Positions 10,507-23,452 of a DNA stretch of 64,000 nt are shown in pieces. Source of the DNA: Clitopilus passeckerianus (lineage: Eukaryota > Basidiomycota > Agaricomycetes > Agaricales > Entolomataceae); the NCBI GenBank assembly GCA_944990035.1, contig CALYLX010000051.1:1-64000 (forward strand), read 5' to 3'. The notes beneath the pieces were generated by a model. It was not told the origin of the DNA. It did no database searches and worked only from the letters and a program-made list of their open reading frames with translations. Each line of letters starts with the position of its first letter. The stretch's first letter is position 1. The position numbers and the translations under genes were made by a program.

Positions 10507-12024
10507 AATATCCCGCAGATACCTACTCAAAGTGTACAAACAAATGTCATGCTGTTTACGAATGCTATCTTTGTTGTCAAACACGGAAACGCGACTGGGC
10601 ACTGGGCGCGAAAGTTACTGGACAATAAAGAACAATAACTGTGACCTCGACCTGGAACCACACGGATCGCTGCAGGCTTGTTATTCCACCGCTCGTAGGC
10701 TCCCGCTGACTATCATTTACCACGATGACGCATGTCTGGTGAAGGTAATTCAGGAAGCTGCGTTCCGCACTCGTCGCACTGTCCTCTATAAACCAGTGCC
10801 TAACCATTCTCGTTCTCGTCCCGATCTGTTACTGAAATCGCTTATCTTTGCATCTTTAACACCCCATAGTCCGCGGCCCTCGTGACCTTGATTCCTCTGT
10901 TTTTCCGCGCTCCGAATGCAAGCCACTTCACACAGGACGCGTCTTTATCTCTTAGCTAGCCACGACGACCTCAAGAAGCGCTCTGATCGCCGTCGTAATG
11001 CGCTCCGTTTTTCCGTCTGCTTTCAAATTCATCTTGCAGAGATCCCACGTTTACTTGCCAGATGAAGATAGAACATTTCCTGTCATTTCGAATTCAGGAC
11101 ATTCGGACCGTATTTCCCTTGCCGTGGCTGGCCTTTAAGTTCGGTCTGCCTGCGTTTTTACTCAATATCGTTATTCCTGATACAGGATTCTGTAGCTTGA
11201 GGCCTTGGGACACGGCGGTCGCCGATGTAGGCGCCTGTTGACAGCTTCGGGAGGGGCAGTGATCGGGCGCCTTATCTCAAACCTAACCAACCGGCAAATT
11301 TCGGGGGGCCTTAGTAGATCGCTCGAGGCAAGGGCCGTTACCAAAGGATACTCAAATCACCTAACATACTGACCCATTTCCCACTTACAGAGTTGTTTAA
11401 CAAGACCGACTCCCAGTTGGCGAGTAACACTTTGGTTATTCAAAATAAACCTTGAAGCTCGAACAAACGCTCAGGGGGGCAAACGATTGTCACCGAGGAT
11501 TACCAACTCCGCTGTTGGGGGGCCTCACAGCAACACGCAATGTTCCGCATTTCCCATCCCAAGTACAAAACCTCTGGACACCGATGGCAGGAACCATCCC
11601 ACATGCCAGAAAAACAAGCGAACACAATGCGTGCCAGGGACGCTGACAAAACCTTATTCTATGAGTTATCAAATCCCGAAAGGGCAGTGGCAATGCGCGC
11701 AATGTGCACTATTTGTGATCGCCGTCTCCTCCACCTGTGAATTTCTGATTCTTTTAGCTGAATTAATCTCAACGCCTACATAAACGACGCGTCATGTGGC
11801 AAGAGTTTTCCAGGGTTCGGCTCTAGTATCTTGGTGGCGTCTGTCCTCCGTGGGGCAGGATTTCACAGCTATTGGTATTTTATTTGCGGCGTTTCAGAGA
11901 CTTTACTGGCAGCTTTTCAAGCAGTATTCAAGGACAAGAATGCTATAAATGGAGGCAAAGCATTTAGAGGATCCAAGAATTGACGATTCTTCTGCACCAT
12001 TTCCCACCCGGGCCATATATTCTC
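10507..12024. other. Long intergenic interval without recognised genes
   Basis: About 1.5 kb holding only short, interrupted open frames on both strands with no family resemblance or consistent splice signals. The 3' end of the OsmC gene and the promoter of the next gene must lie within it. A TATAAAT at 11944-11950 sits 75 bp before the next start codon. Confidence 0.5.
11944..11950 (+). promoter_or_regulatory. Candidate TATA box
   Basis: TATAAAT lies 75 bp upstream of the ATG at 12025, a plausible core-promoter distance. Position and sequence are the only evidence. Confidence 0.4.
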
Positions 12025-13260
12025 ATGTCATTCGCGAGCGCGACAGAAGTCGCTATCCATGGGGGCCAGTTCACGCAAGTTCAAGGGGACTTCGTAACAA
12101 ATAACTACACCGTCAATGTCGTCGGTCAGTCCCTTCTCACGGCGCTTGACATACCTCGTTCAATTTGTTTAATTTCGTGACAGATTCCCTCTTGTCTACT
12201 CCTGCCCTGCTTGGGCCTAACACTCCTCTCGACCTCATCAGGTCATGCTCCTCAGACCTTGAGCACGCCACGGAGAACCTCCATGATACGGCGCTCAAGC
12301 TAACAGACCTTCTGCGCCAGACCTCCGAAGGAAGCGCTGTGCACCGGGAACTTCAAGAGCAGCTTGCCCAGCTCTCTGGGTCTACTCTCCGCTCTCTGTT
12401 GGTCTTGCTCAAAAATGGGCAAGGTTGGTTTGAACCTGGCTCTGAGGAAGAGCTGAAGCTCGTCACCGTTGTTTGTCGCTGTCGAAACACTCTAATGGAC
12501 ATAATCCAGAGATTGAATGCGGCTCAGGACAGGATCAAAGAGATGACCACTGCATCCCGAACGCGACAAGCAATCCTCATCCTGTTAGAGAAGAACCCTT
12601 GGGCATTCGTTAACAAGAGCAAATGGATTTTGAAGCTTCATGTTGAGTTTCTAATCTCGAAGCACGAGATCGATGCTATTATGTGAGGTCCTATTCTCCT
12701 TGCAGTCGGCGTCTACTGATCAACCGTCTCTTCCTATAGCCTCAAAGCCCTCGCCCGTCACTCGGGGAACCGAGGGATACCCTTGAAAATTATTGAACAC
12801 CACATAGAGATACTCGACGTGTACGGGAGTCAGCTCTTTCTTCCGGAGAGCGTTTGCTTGAATCAGCAAGTACGTTATCGGACCCCTCGTTCGGCTACAT
12901 ACCTCATAGTGTCTTTTCCTCCAATAGATTTTCAAGAGCATCTTACTCGGTATATATCAGGATCGTCCTGGCATCCTCTCAATGGCCCTTCGCAAGCTTT
13001 CCCTCATGCAATGGGATGAGCGCAGGACTATCGATGGCCCGGCGGATATGCAGCGCACGTTGCAGGCTGAGCCTAGAGGCAAATTCCAACTTCGCATCTG
13101 TGGTTTCTCAACCCTCAACCCCGTCACTGCTGGATCAAACGACCTGGATGTGCGATGCCCAGAGTGCTGGCACAACAACTACCACTCTATTCGCATCGAG
13201 ACGGACTGGATTCCCTGGTACGCATTCCTCGTCCACCTCGGAGGAGGGCAGGAAACCTGA
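12025..13260 (+). CDS. Uncharacterised basidiomycete protein with N-terminal GGQF Q/N-rich segment and helical body
   Basis: Four exons: 12025-12124, 12184 to about 12682, about 12740-12870, and about 12930-13260. The first exon encodes MSFASATEVAIHGGQFTQVQ followed by GDFVTNNYTVNVV, a short glycine/Gln/Asn beta-prone segment I recall at the N-termini of many Agaricomycete proteins, including NLR-like ones. The middle is predicted helical (LDLIRSCSSDLEHATENLHD, then further helices to about 12870). The last exon has a DVRCPECWHNN motif with a CxxC pair that could bind zinc, and ends IETDWIPWYAFLVHLGGG. No catalytic motif is visible. A role in innate-type or incompatibility signalling is only a guess from the N-terminal segment. 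The frame is intact. Confidence 0.7.
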
Positions 13261-13744
13261 CCATGAGTTTGTTACTTCAGTGTCGGTTGTGGCACCAGGA
13301 TACACATCTCCATTCACATATCCAGTGAAGCTGGAGACTCCGTAGCTGGAGCCGGGAATTCCCAGCCCGAGTGAGTTATCACGGTCTGCATCTACAACTT
13401 TCATACGCACTGCTAAGCATTGCTGGTAGGGAATTCCGGTTTCCAAATGGATTTGGGCCCATGTGCGAATCAAGGACGTTCGGAGCCATTGCTTGCTATA
13501 TTCCTCCTCCCAATAGGTCTAAGGTAGAAGAACGCCAGGCATCCCGGACATGGACTCTCCGGTGGAGATAACTACAATCCAGGAAGGTAAGCAGACAAGT
13601 TGCTATGAGAATTTAGGGGAAATTTATTGGGATGACAGTCTCTACTATGTGTACAAATGATGAAAGAAATACTACTATTACTAGGTTGATGTAGTAACAT
13701 ATTACTATTAGAGAAGCAATTCACACAAGGTGCATTTTGCCGTC
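13261..13744. other. Intergenic interval
   Basis: About 480 bp between two convergent genes. An open frame on the minus strand (13135-13473) overlaps the last exon of the upstream gene and looks like a shadow. The A+T-rich tract at 13610-13730 with repeated TACTATTA-like strings probably belongs to 3' untranslated regions. Confidence 0.5.
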
Positions 13745-16027
13745 TTAGATTGTGTAGCTGTTCAGAATCAAGTCAGATGGACTGTAGTCGCCAAGAGAGA
13801 GATGAACTGACCGGAAGAGAGGGCTCTGGTTGCCCATCTCCCTGAACTCATGACGCCGGCTGTCGTCAACGCCCTCGCGTTCGCAAATAGCAATGTTCTT
13901 TTTGTTCAACCTGTTGTAGTCCCACATAGCAAACACACTGAGCACGATCCTACAAACGCAATTCATCGGAAATCTGTCTGTAGGAATATGCTGAGAGCCA
14001 CTTACGAGAGTCCTAGCCAGCCCATGATAGTTCCATGGCCGATATGGAAGCGAGGGGGAGTAATGTAGACGAAAGAAGAGCAAATACCTCCCAAGTTTCC
14101 GGTACCGACAACCATGGCGAGGGCGACACCCTTCTGGATGTCTCCACCAACAGCGCTTCCAGCCCAAGCAAGATCAATGGCAATGGTGGGATAAGCACCC
14201 ATAGCAGCGAGGATGGCTCCGACGTAGGATGCGCCCGGCGTTGTTTGCGTGTATAAGACAATGAAGCCAATCAATGAGAGGAGGCAGCTTCCAATAACGA
14301 AGGGACCACGGATAACGTATCTGTCTGATAGCCAACCGACTGGAGGTCGTTGAGTCAGACATATAGATTGAGGGCGATGGTTAGAACTTACAAAGAACGG
14401 TGGTAAGACAGCCAGCAACGAAAACGGGGACAGTCAAAAGCTGAGCCCTGGCGGAGGAGTAGCCTGAAATGCGGGAATTGTCAGACTCAAGTCTTATAGG
14501 ATGTTTGAACAAGCTCACCGAGTTCATTAATGATGGTGGGGATGAAGAGAGCGATAGCGTATACAGTCGTCAAAAGACCGAGGTAGATGCCCATCTGCAC
14601 ATAGGTCTTGTAATCGGAGACTGCTTGCCAAATGAACTTCTTGTCGAAGTGTCTGGATTGCCCCTGGGTGTCCTCCTGGAGAGTGTGGATGACGATTGCG
14701 CGTTCACGCTCGTTCAGGAACTTGGCAGTCGCAGGATACTGGCAAACCCTTCAGAAATGTAAGAAAGGTGCCAGAATTGAGATGTACTCACGTCGTGCAT
14801 GAAGAAGTAAGAGACGACTGCGACAAGTACAGTGGCGATTCCCTCAAGGCAGAACTGATGAATCGAGTCAGGACACGTTTCCCTCGTACGAAGGAGAGCT
14901 GCTCACAATCCATTGCCAGCCATGAAGTCCACCAATACCCTCCATCTTCTCAATACCAAAGCTAGCAAGATGTCAGACGCAAGTTCCATGACCCGCACCA
15001 AAGATCCAAACTCACGCAAGTATACCACCGAAAGCGCCTAATGAGCCGAGTCGAGGAGGTCAGCAATGCGATCATGAGACAAAAATAACTCAAGTGATCC
15101 GCACCTGCAAGTGTTGCGGCCGAGAAGAAAATTGCGATACGGACCGCAACATCACGCTTGCGGTACCAGAGAGAGAGGTAGTAAGTGATCTGGGGTACTT
15201 GAGTCAGGATTTAGTGGGATATTCGAGAGGTAGAATTACTTACACCAGGGAACAGACCAGCTTCAGTGAGACCGAGGAAGATACGGCAACTGCGGCGATC
15301 TCGTAAATCTAGTGTACTAAGGGTAAAATTAATCGGGTGAAACGTACACAATGAGCCCATCATAAGTATGGGTCAAACTCATGAGAGTCATCACGATCCC
15401 TGGTTGTTGGTTAGAAACACGAATACAAGCTCTGACGGTGTATTGCTTACCCCACGCAACCATGATGGATGGAATCCAGATTGAGGGCCTGAAAAGCTTT
15501 AAACAGATGTTCCTACATAGATTATCAGAGATCCGTATCGGAGGGTAACGTAGAAATACGCACGATGGTACCTCTGCAAATGCATAGGGGATCTGAGGAC
15601 GTTTAGCCCCATCCCAGCTGCAAAAACGGTTGTTCACGTACGAAAAAGACAGCGGCAATCTAACACAATTCCTGTCAGCAATGCGTCTCAAATTATTCGG
15701 CATGATACTTACGACGTTGTATTGTAAACCCTGCAAATTGAGATCCTTTGCAAGGCCAGCGATCTTGGCGTTACCAATATTCGCTCGATCCCTGATGACG
15801 TTGTCAGCAAGAGATTGAAAACCTTGCGACATGTACATAACAGACACTCACAAAAACGACAGAAGATACAGGATCGACACGAACGGAAGAAGTTGTTTGT
15901 CGATCTTCTTCAGAATGTGCTTGTACTCCTCTTCCGTGTAATCAGGGACCTTTTCCACATCCCTGCCCGTGGTTTCAATGGTTTCCTCGAAGGATGCTTC
16001 CTTCTTGAGACTGGAGCTGGAAGACAT
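13745..16027 (-). CDS. MFS permease of the Dal5/TNA1 (anion:cation symporter) type
   Basis: Proton-coupled plasma-membrane transporter; relatives import allantoate, nicotinate or similar organic anions. Start at the ATG at 16025-16027 gives a polar cytosolic head with VPDYTEEEYKHILKKIDKQL, the hallmark just before TM1 in this family. DRANIGNAKIAGL follows TM1; ICLKLFRPSIWIPSIMVAWG covers the TM3-4 area. A GLFPGVTYYLSLWYRKRDV-type segment follows, then a central loop with YPATAKFLNERER. The second half includes VGYLSDRYVIRGPFVIGSC and IAIDLAWAGSAVGGD, and the C-terminus reads MWDYNRLNKKN followed by a charged tail with an R-Y-T-I end spliced over 13824-13759. More than ten short introns. About 12 helices expected. 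Substrate cannot be told from sequence. Confidence 0.9.
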
Positions 16028-16896
16028 GGCGAACGATGAACTAAATCAAGGTTGAGCCAATGGAAGAAGGTGCCAGAGCGCAAGGAAATCTGCATTCGGT
16101 CAGACATGGGTATTTGTACCAATTGAGTCCAGGCAGACTGCCAAAGCATTCGGCATATCCGCTTCCAAGCAATGTTTGAGCAATAACCCATGGGGTTTCC
16201 ATAAGAGATCCGAGTAGGAGTTCGGCACGCGGTAGGATTTGAACGCTTCTCCATGATTTCTAGGGACCGAGGTTCGTTCAGAAGGTGGATACTAGGATAG
16301 TCTGAACCCGTGGTGATCGTGAATCGTTACTGCAATGCATTGATTCTATGAGGGCGCAAGGGGCATCACGTCACTCCTAGGACCACATCGTAAGTACACA
16401 GTTTGTGAAAATGCAGATTTGCTACGGGTCTAAAGGTGGGCGATTGGCGCAATTTGAGTTATGCAGGGTTCATATTGTACCACAGGCGGATCTCATTATC
16501 GACGACGCCCGAGCCGTTCAGTAAGCTGTGAATCGTGGGTAGCATGTGTTCAACTCAAGATAAGACGAGGAGCCATATGCCAAAGGCTGCCACTATCAGT
16601 TGACTGTCACTTGAGCTGCATGTCTACTGCCAAGGACTTCGGAAGGTCAGATACTCGCTGGATGACCTCAACCTGGCTGTCGTACCCATTGGGTGGCTTG
16701 TAAGGCACCCTCCGATCGGGGTATGGAGTGGATGGGTAGCTATCCCCATGTCGCCTGCGGGGTACCTACTTATTGGGGTAATGCTCGAAGCATAATAGAC
16801 TCGCGACATGGGAGAAATTCATTGCGTTCATCATGTCAAGTGCTAGAAATACATTGTGTAGTATATCCAAGGGACAGTGTTTCGTCATTCGTACAG
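16028..16896. other. Intergenic interval
   Basis: About 870 bp between the MFS start and the TOP3 stop. Open frames here (such as 15910-16254 minus and 16461-16703 plus) lack splice partners or family resemblance. The 5' flank of the MFS gene is the main expected content. Confidence 0.5.
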
Positions 16897-19800
16897 TTAT
16901 GAGTGTCCATCAGGTGCTCCAAATGCAGACATTTTCTTGCCGCCGCCCCGTCCACGACCTTTTGTTCCAGTTTTTGACGTACTACCCCGAGGTTGTCGAC
17001 TACCCCGCTTGCCGGTGCCACGAGATTTGGCCGTCGATTTTTGCCCGCTCGAGGTTGAACCAGGACATGCTTTCAGAATGGTCCAGACTTCCGTCAGAAA
17101 AAGAAGCGATCGGTTAGGCAGCTGTATGCAACTCACCATTACTCCAATGACCAGTCTGACCGCATTTGTAGCATGGATCGCCCCCTTTGCTGGACCCTGT
17201 GTTCGACGTGTACGCCCTCGCGTTTGTGCTGCCATAATTTCTGTCTTTCGGACATGCTATTCAACGGCTGTCAGTACAGGAGGCAAACGTAGTGACGGGA
17301 TTGAAAGGCATTTACCATTGCTGTAATGACCTTCTTCATTACAAGTGAAGCACCTCACGGACGACGTCGCAGGGCCGGATGAGGAACCAAAGCTCTTACT
17401 CCGCTTATTGGCAGCATTGGGACAAGCTGGCATACATGCGTCAATAAATTTCTGGCAGATGGATCAAGGGCCTACCACTCGACCAGTGTCCGACCTGATT
17501 ACACTGAGAAAACAGTCAGACGTCGACAGCTAAGAGCGTGCCCAGGTGATCTTACCTTGAAGCATTGCCCGGTCTGCGAACTCGGACCGGGCCCGGCATT
17601 CTGTGTTGATCGAGGTGGCTCGTCATCCCACTCAAAGAAATCGTCACATTGCTCGCCGGGTGGTTGAGCACATTTCCAGAACCCTCTTCCCTTATTAGCA
17701 CCCTCTTTCATAGCTGAGCGGAGAACGGCAGGCTTCAAACATTTGCACAACCGGGTATCATTGGGTGTGTTATCTTGTCTCTGAAAGCTCCTTGATAAAC
17801 GGACAACATTGACTTTAATTGATTATGACGTACTGCCGAGTATGATCTCTTCGCTGGAATGACAGGTAGTTGCTCGTTCGCCCATTGGAAAAACCCGCAA
17901 CCATGGCTTTTACACGTCCAGAACTTTCTCCCTTTACTTGCTGTCTCCTTCGTCACTGTTTGTTGAATGGCGGGTTGTGAGCATTCACAAGATGGCGCAT
18001 CAGCATTGACACTGGGTGCCATTTGGCGGTCGTTTCGAGATGGCGGCGGCGGAGGATTCGTCTTGTTCCCCGAGTCATTTCTTTGGCGAGCGGCTGTTGA
18101 TGTTGAGTTGCCTCGGCGCGACGAGTTCAATGGTTGTGCAGGTGCAGGAGGATCGTCACCATCTTGATATGACAATCAGAAATCTCGTTACTTCTCATAT
18201 GTTGACCGCAGAAAACTTTCTTTGTGCTTACCGAAATCAGAATCACCACCATTAGGTACACTTGCATTTCGACCACCTCGGCCCCCGCCTCTTCCCTGAC
18301 CCCGCGGAGCCCGCCCTCCTCTGCCCCGCCCTGGATTGCCCTCTCTTCCCCCACCATCACCAGGGGATCGGCCCCAGGGCCTCCACCCCACCTCCGAGTC
18401 CACCATTCCCTTGATTGCCGTTCCCATCCAGATACTCACGGACACTCTAATTGAAACAAGAAACAAATGAGATGACATAGGGAGAATGAAACAGATTGGG
18501 AAAACATACGGTAACCACTTTCTCGAAGTCGCGTTTGGCAATTATGAACATCTCCTTGTACTGAGATATGGTCTCTTCAAGCATCTCGGCCTTTGACTTC
18601 GTCCCCTCGCAGACTTGAACCATGCTCCGTTCCGTCTGTCAAAAGTGAGATGACGAAGAACGAAATCAGGCGCAAAACCCGTACCTCTCGTCGTAATTGA
18701 GGTTTGGTGAGACTCTTGTCTAGCCCGAGTTTGTTGTACCCATCGACCAGGCCAATTCCGAGCTTCGAGGGAATTAGATATTTAGTGTTTCCCTCCATCT
18801 TCTCTATGACGTAGTCCCGGTCAATAATTGTCTGTATATGCTGCGCAATTGTTGCATCCGTCCCTACCGAACCCTATCAACTCCTCGAAAGATATTATTA
18901 ATAACTTAAACATAAACGCACCAATTCCATTCTTGTCCATGAGCGTGACCAGATCGGCTTCGGTCAGCAGACTTGGCCTTGACGTTTGCCCCTCTTTAAG
19001 TTCAGAAGTCGACGGCTGGAACTCTTGTCCTTCCTCGAAATCCGGGAGCTCGTGACCCACCCACTTGTCATAAGGGTATACGAGTAGGTAGTTCCTCTCG
19101 AGTACTATCAGACCTATCCATCACTTGTCAGAAGGCTTCAAACCGAGGAATGAACTGGTACACTAACCTTTAGCGGAGAATAACTCTCCTCCACAGTCAA
19201 CTTCTACGGTCGTCTCAAAGCCTTCGGCGTCTTTGGAGCAGCACGCCAGAAACCGACGGGCAATAAACTCATAAACCCTCTTCTCATCACCAACGAGGTT
19301 TGCAACGTGTGCCGTTGGATGAATAGGAGGATGAGCTTTATCATCCTTTTTTCCCTTTCGCGGCACCGAGAAACCGCCTCCCCACAACCTTATCATGGCA
19401 TGTCAGCGATCTCGATAGTGAGTCCGATAGTGAGCAGATTCAAGGATTTGCACGTACGAAGTAGCGAATTGACCCCAGTTAGGATCGACGGTCTGTTTTT
19501 GTATCAGGGTCTGGAAGTCGAAGGCATTGTCGAATTGATCCGTCTCAGTGCGAGGGTATGATAGGAATCCTTGTTGGTAGAGCTTTTCCGCTATCTACGG
19601 ACCAACCATTCAACCTCGGAATAGGCTAAGAAGGGGTGAACATACATCTAGGACTTTCTTTGGCGCAAGCTTGAGTAATCTTGATCCGGCTTTCTGGAGC
19701 TCGACTGTCGTCAACGGGAGTGGCTTCCTGAGGTCGATATTAGCACGACTACAAACGGTTGGGTATGCTGAGGTTTACCATTTCTTTGTGCCTTTCTTTG

Positions 19801-20797
19801 TGACACGGATGACCCGAGCGATGGGGTTTGCCATGACTCCATCGTAAAGGGCCACCGCAAGCTCTTGATCGAATATATGGCCTCTTTTCCAGTTGAAAGG
19901 AGTCCCTTCTCCTTCTGAACCGGTCAAAGCCAGGTGAATATACCAGAATGGTTCGGGGACAAAGCTCTGCACTAAATTCCATTTGTGAACAACAAAGCCA
20001 AGGGTCGGAAACTGGCATGGTCCTAGAATGAGTCAGTATGACGCCTTCCACGAACGCGAGTATTCTTACCATAAGATATGATATTGCGGCCCTCAGAGAT
20101 TTGAGCAAACCGGTTTTGTAGTATGAGGGTTTGCATTCTAGTGAATGCGGCACCTATCCTCAGGTCGAGCAAGATTCTTGCTTCTACCGCAGCGGCTTGT
20201 GCGCGGTCGAGGTCTACCGGGTGCTGAGCAGCATTATGTATTTGTCTGGCAGACGTGTTATTGCGAGAATAGCCATAGTGAAAAAGTGCATACTGAGCAA
20301 TAATAGCACTAAAACGTGCCCTCCTTATTACGATGTTCCTGTTGGCCTTTCGGCAAACATTCACGACCTCTAAACCGATATGTTCCCCTTCCCTGTCACA
20401 ATCCGTCCAAATCATCAGGGTGTCGTTCGACCTCGCATTCTGTGTAAGATTTGTTTCTATGACCTTCTTATCGGAGGCGGTATTTGTGTAGACAGGGGCG
20501 TCGAAGAGAGAAAACGGATCGCAACTGTTCCATTTTCGGTGTGCGTCGTCAAAATCACATTCGGTAAGGTGTCCGGTAACACAGGTCACGGTAAACTGAG
20601 AATTTGTCTGTGGATAATCGAACTTGTAATTCTTGATATAGCCCAGGGCAGTTGGAAGCTACAAAAATATCGTTGAAGGCAAAAGGACAACATGGACACG
20701 TCTTTAAAGTGCTTACTGTATCAAATCGACCACCACTAAGGATCTGGGTTATAGACTTGGCTATAGACGGCTTCTCCGCCACACAGAGCACTCTCAT
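16897..20797 (-). CDS. TOP3: DNA topoisomerase III (type IA) with C-terminal GRF and CCHC zinc modules
   Basis: Type IA topoisomerase that, with a RecQ helicase and Rmi1, dissolves double Holliday junctions. Start at the ATG at 20795-20797 (MRVLCVAEKPSIAKSI), the Toprim opening. The Toprim metal site is WTDCDREGEHIG near 20400. EARILLDLRIGAAFTRMQT and the catalytic tyrosine in GFLSYPRTETDQF (about 19540-19580) follow, then KAHPPIHPT and MDKNGIGTDATIAQHIQ. After the core comes a Gly/Arg-rich linker (about 18250-18440). Two GRF zinc fingers follow: a CECSQ...GRKFWTCKSHGCGFFQW unit at about 17880-18000 and a CKCLK...GRGFWKCAQ...DDFFEW unit at about 17620-17750. Last come three CCHC knuckles (CFKCNQVGHWSSAC, CFTCNEEGHYSNAC, CYKCGQTGHWSNAC) and a basic GRGRGGGKK tail. 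Many introns. The plan matches eukaryotic Topo III-alpha. Divergent from UTP25. Confidence 0.95.
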
Positions 20798-20977
20798 GGA
20801 CTAGTTGGCTGCTCTGTAAATATGGCACGGGGAGAAGAGGCGGACCGTGTTTACCATGGCCGTATGTCGCGATAGACGCGTCTCGCGGACATGTGACCTG
20901 TAACATAGCTGCTTGGTCTTGTTTGGCAACGCCTTTAAGATTTTCTGAATTCGACTTGATCAACGCCGAGGGTTCCA
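20798..20977. promoter_or_regulatory. Bidirectional promoter between TOP3 and UTP25
   Basis: Only 180 bp separate the two divergent start codons, so the promoters are shared or overlapping. No canonical TATA box was seen, as is common for housekeeping pairs. Confidence 0.55.
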
Positions 20978-23452
20978 ATGGCAGACGTTGAAAAGGCCAA
21001 TGCTATAACAACATCTCTGCTTACTCTCTTGAATGTCTCCGCCATACGACCGGGAAAAAGGAAACGTGAAAATGATACGTTTGTGCCTGCTGAAAAGCTC
21101 AACAAACGCAAGTCTGTGACCATAGCCGAGCCTCAGGTTTCTGGGCCCACTGAAAAAGAAAAATCGGTCAGCATAGAGGCAGAATTGGCCGAAGAAAAAG
21201 AGGAGGCAGAAGAGGCAGTTAATGCGGATGATGACGGGCCAGAAGGTGCGTACATTCAAACAATAGTAAACTTCAAACGCTCGTGCTAAAGCTACTTTCG
21301 TAGCCTCAGATCTCTATGAACTCCATTTTGGCGTAAAGCCACCTGCCCTGACATCGGAGGCAAGGGAGTCAATGGAATCCAAGAAATGGGCCAATAAGAC
21401 TCAGTCAATTGGGAAACTAGGTGCGGCTGTGGTCTCCACCCCAGCAGAGACCAACCAACCTCCAACCGAAGATATGCCGCCAATCGACGTGAGCATAAAT
21501 TAAAACCCTCGTCCTCATTTTCTCATTGACATTGGAATCGAGATTCTTGAACGACTAAAGACGCCATTTACCGCTCGACAGGCTAAGCAATCGACAGGTC
21601 TGTTAGCCTCCAATGACCGATGACCGACCCTCAGGACTAATTACACCAATAGAACAAAATGAATTACAAAATGACCTCTTGTCATGCATGTCGTCTCGAA
21701 AGGACTTGTACATGACCTCGGTCCCACTGGAGACAAAACGGAGTACCCGAGAAGCAGTAGCTCTGCATAGCATTAACCATGTCACTAAGTCCGTTTCCTT
21801 CTCGCATATCCTATTCACCCTGCTCACCTACAAACCAATAGGAAACGACGGCGTATACTGAAGAATAATGAGCGCCTAGCGCATGCCGCGAAGGCAAACC
21901 CGAATGCCGAACCTCCAGAAGATGTCCAGGATCAAGGATTTACTCGCCCCTCAGTCCTGTTGCTCCTTCCCTTCCGCTCTTTTGCGCTCAGCTGGTTTAA
22001 TGCGCTCACATCGCATACACCATCTCCCGCATTCCAAGTCGAAAACCGATCACGCTTTTTGTCCGAGTACGGCCTGCCCCCCGATGCAGTCGATAAACTC
22101 ATAGAAGCGGAGCCTGGAACATACCCACCGGACCATGTGGACATTTTCAAAGGCAATGTCGACGATAACTTCAGAGTGGGAATAAAACTCACCCGGAAAA
22201 GCGTGAAAATGTTCACCGAGTTTTACGGATGCGATATAATCATGGCAAGTCCTCTCGGCTTGAGACGGGCGATCGAGAAAGACAAGTTAATATTTCTACT
22301 CTGCTCATTTCTCTATCCCGGTTCTCACAGCATTTTATCAGAAATGCAGATTATCTTTCGTCTATCGAGATACTCGTTGTTGATCAGATGGACGCCTTGA
22401 CTATGCAAAACTGGGAACACGTAAAGGTAAGCTGTTCATAAGCACCTACCTGGCTTGACTAACCCTCCACCCCCAGTTCGTTCTGTCACATCTGAACAAG
22501 CTGCCAAAGGAATCCCACGACACCGATTTTTCACGGATAAAACCCTGGTATCTCGATGGGCAGTGAGTTTCTGACGCGCTTTTGCCCTACCGGGCAAAAT
22601 GGCTAACACCGGCACCCAGCGCCGCATCTCTGCGCCAATCGATACTGTTGTCTGCATACGAAACATCAGAAACCCGAGCACTCTTCAATGCTTCTTTGCA
22701 AAATGTTGCAGGCAAGATAAGAACCCAGAGGCATTATTCTCCGGTCAGTGTACCCGAAGGCCTTGAACAGGTTTGTGAACCCACTTCGTGCGGTTTATGT
22801 GGCATTACTCAACGAGTCTGATTTCTAGAACTTCGTTCATTTCGATTGCGCGAGCCCACAAGACGAAGCTGATAAGCGGTTTAATCACTTTGCGACACAG
22901 CTACTGCCTGCCGTCCTGAAGTCCGCGGTTCAGAGTGCGAACACTGTTGTCTTCGTGCCGTCCTCGTTTGACTTCATCCGGGTGCACAATTACTTCCGCA
23001 AACATACCGGCGTCTCGTTTACCGTGCTGTCTGAGTAGGTCTTACTAGCTCATACTTCTTATAGTTACTAATTTGCTTTCAGATACTCTTCCAATCAAGA
23101 GATTTCCCGCGCCCGACAAGCCTTCTTCCTCGGTCAGAAGCAGTTCCTTCTTATAAGTGAACGTTTCCACTTCTACAAACGGTATGTCATCCACATTCTG
23201 CTTCCGTTTAAGCTGCGGCTGAGCGTAATTCCTGTGCAAAGGTATAAGCTTCGTGGCATCCGCAACCTCATCTTCTATGGCCCCCCTGATCATCCGCAGT
23301 TCTTCACCGAGCTGTTGTCTTACCCCTTCCTTGACGATGATGTCGATGTTTCGGACTTGACCTGCCGAATCCTGTACTCGAAGTATGATTGGTTCCGTTT
23401 AGAGAGGATTGCTGGGACAGACGCTGCGGTGGGATTGATAAAAGCTACATGA
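20978..23452 (+). CDS. UTP25: UTP25-like U3 snoRNP component (small-subunit processome)
   Basis: Nucleolar DEAD-box-like protein needed for early 18S rRNA processing. The ATG at 20978 begins [20 protein letters not shown]; an acidic/KE-rich head follows. Recognised family blocks: [14 protein letters not shown], the [20 protein letters not shown] join across an intron near 21790-21840, [132 protein letters not shown], and a C-terminal [16 protein letters not shown]. Walker A/DEAD catalytic residues are degenerate, as is usual in this family. About nine introns; all joins I tested stay in frame. Confidence 0.94.

Noticed and set aside
13135..13473. 112-codon minus-strand open frame with G/S/T-rich residues
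   Set aside because: It overlaps the last exon of the 12025-13260 gene antisense and has no splice partner or family resemblance.
15910..16254. 114-codon minus-strand frame starting MEKRSNPTACRTP
   Set aside because: It runs over the first MFS exon in another frame; the frame with VPDYTEEEYKHILKKID is the real one.
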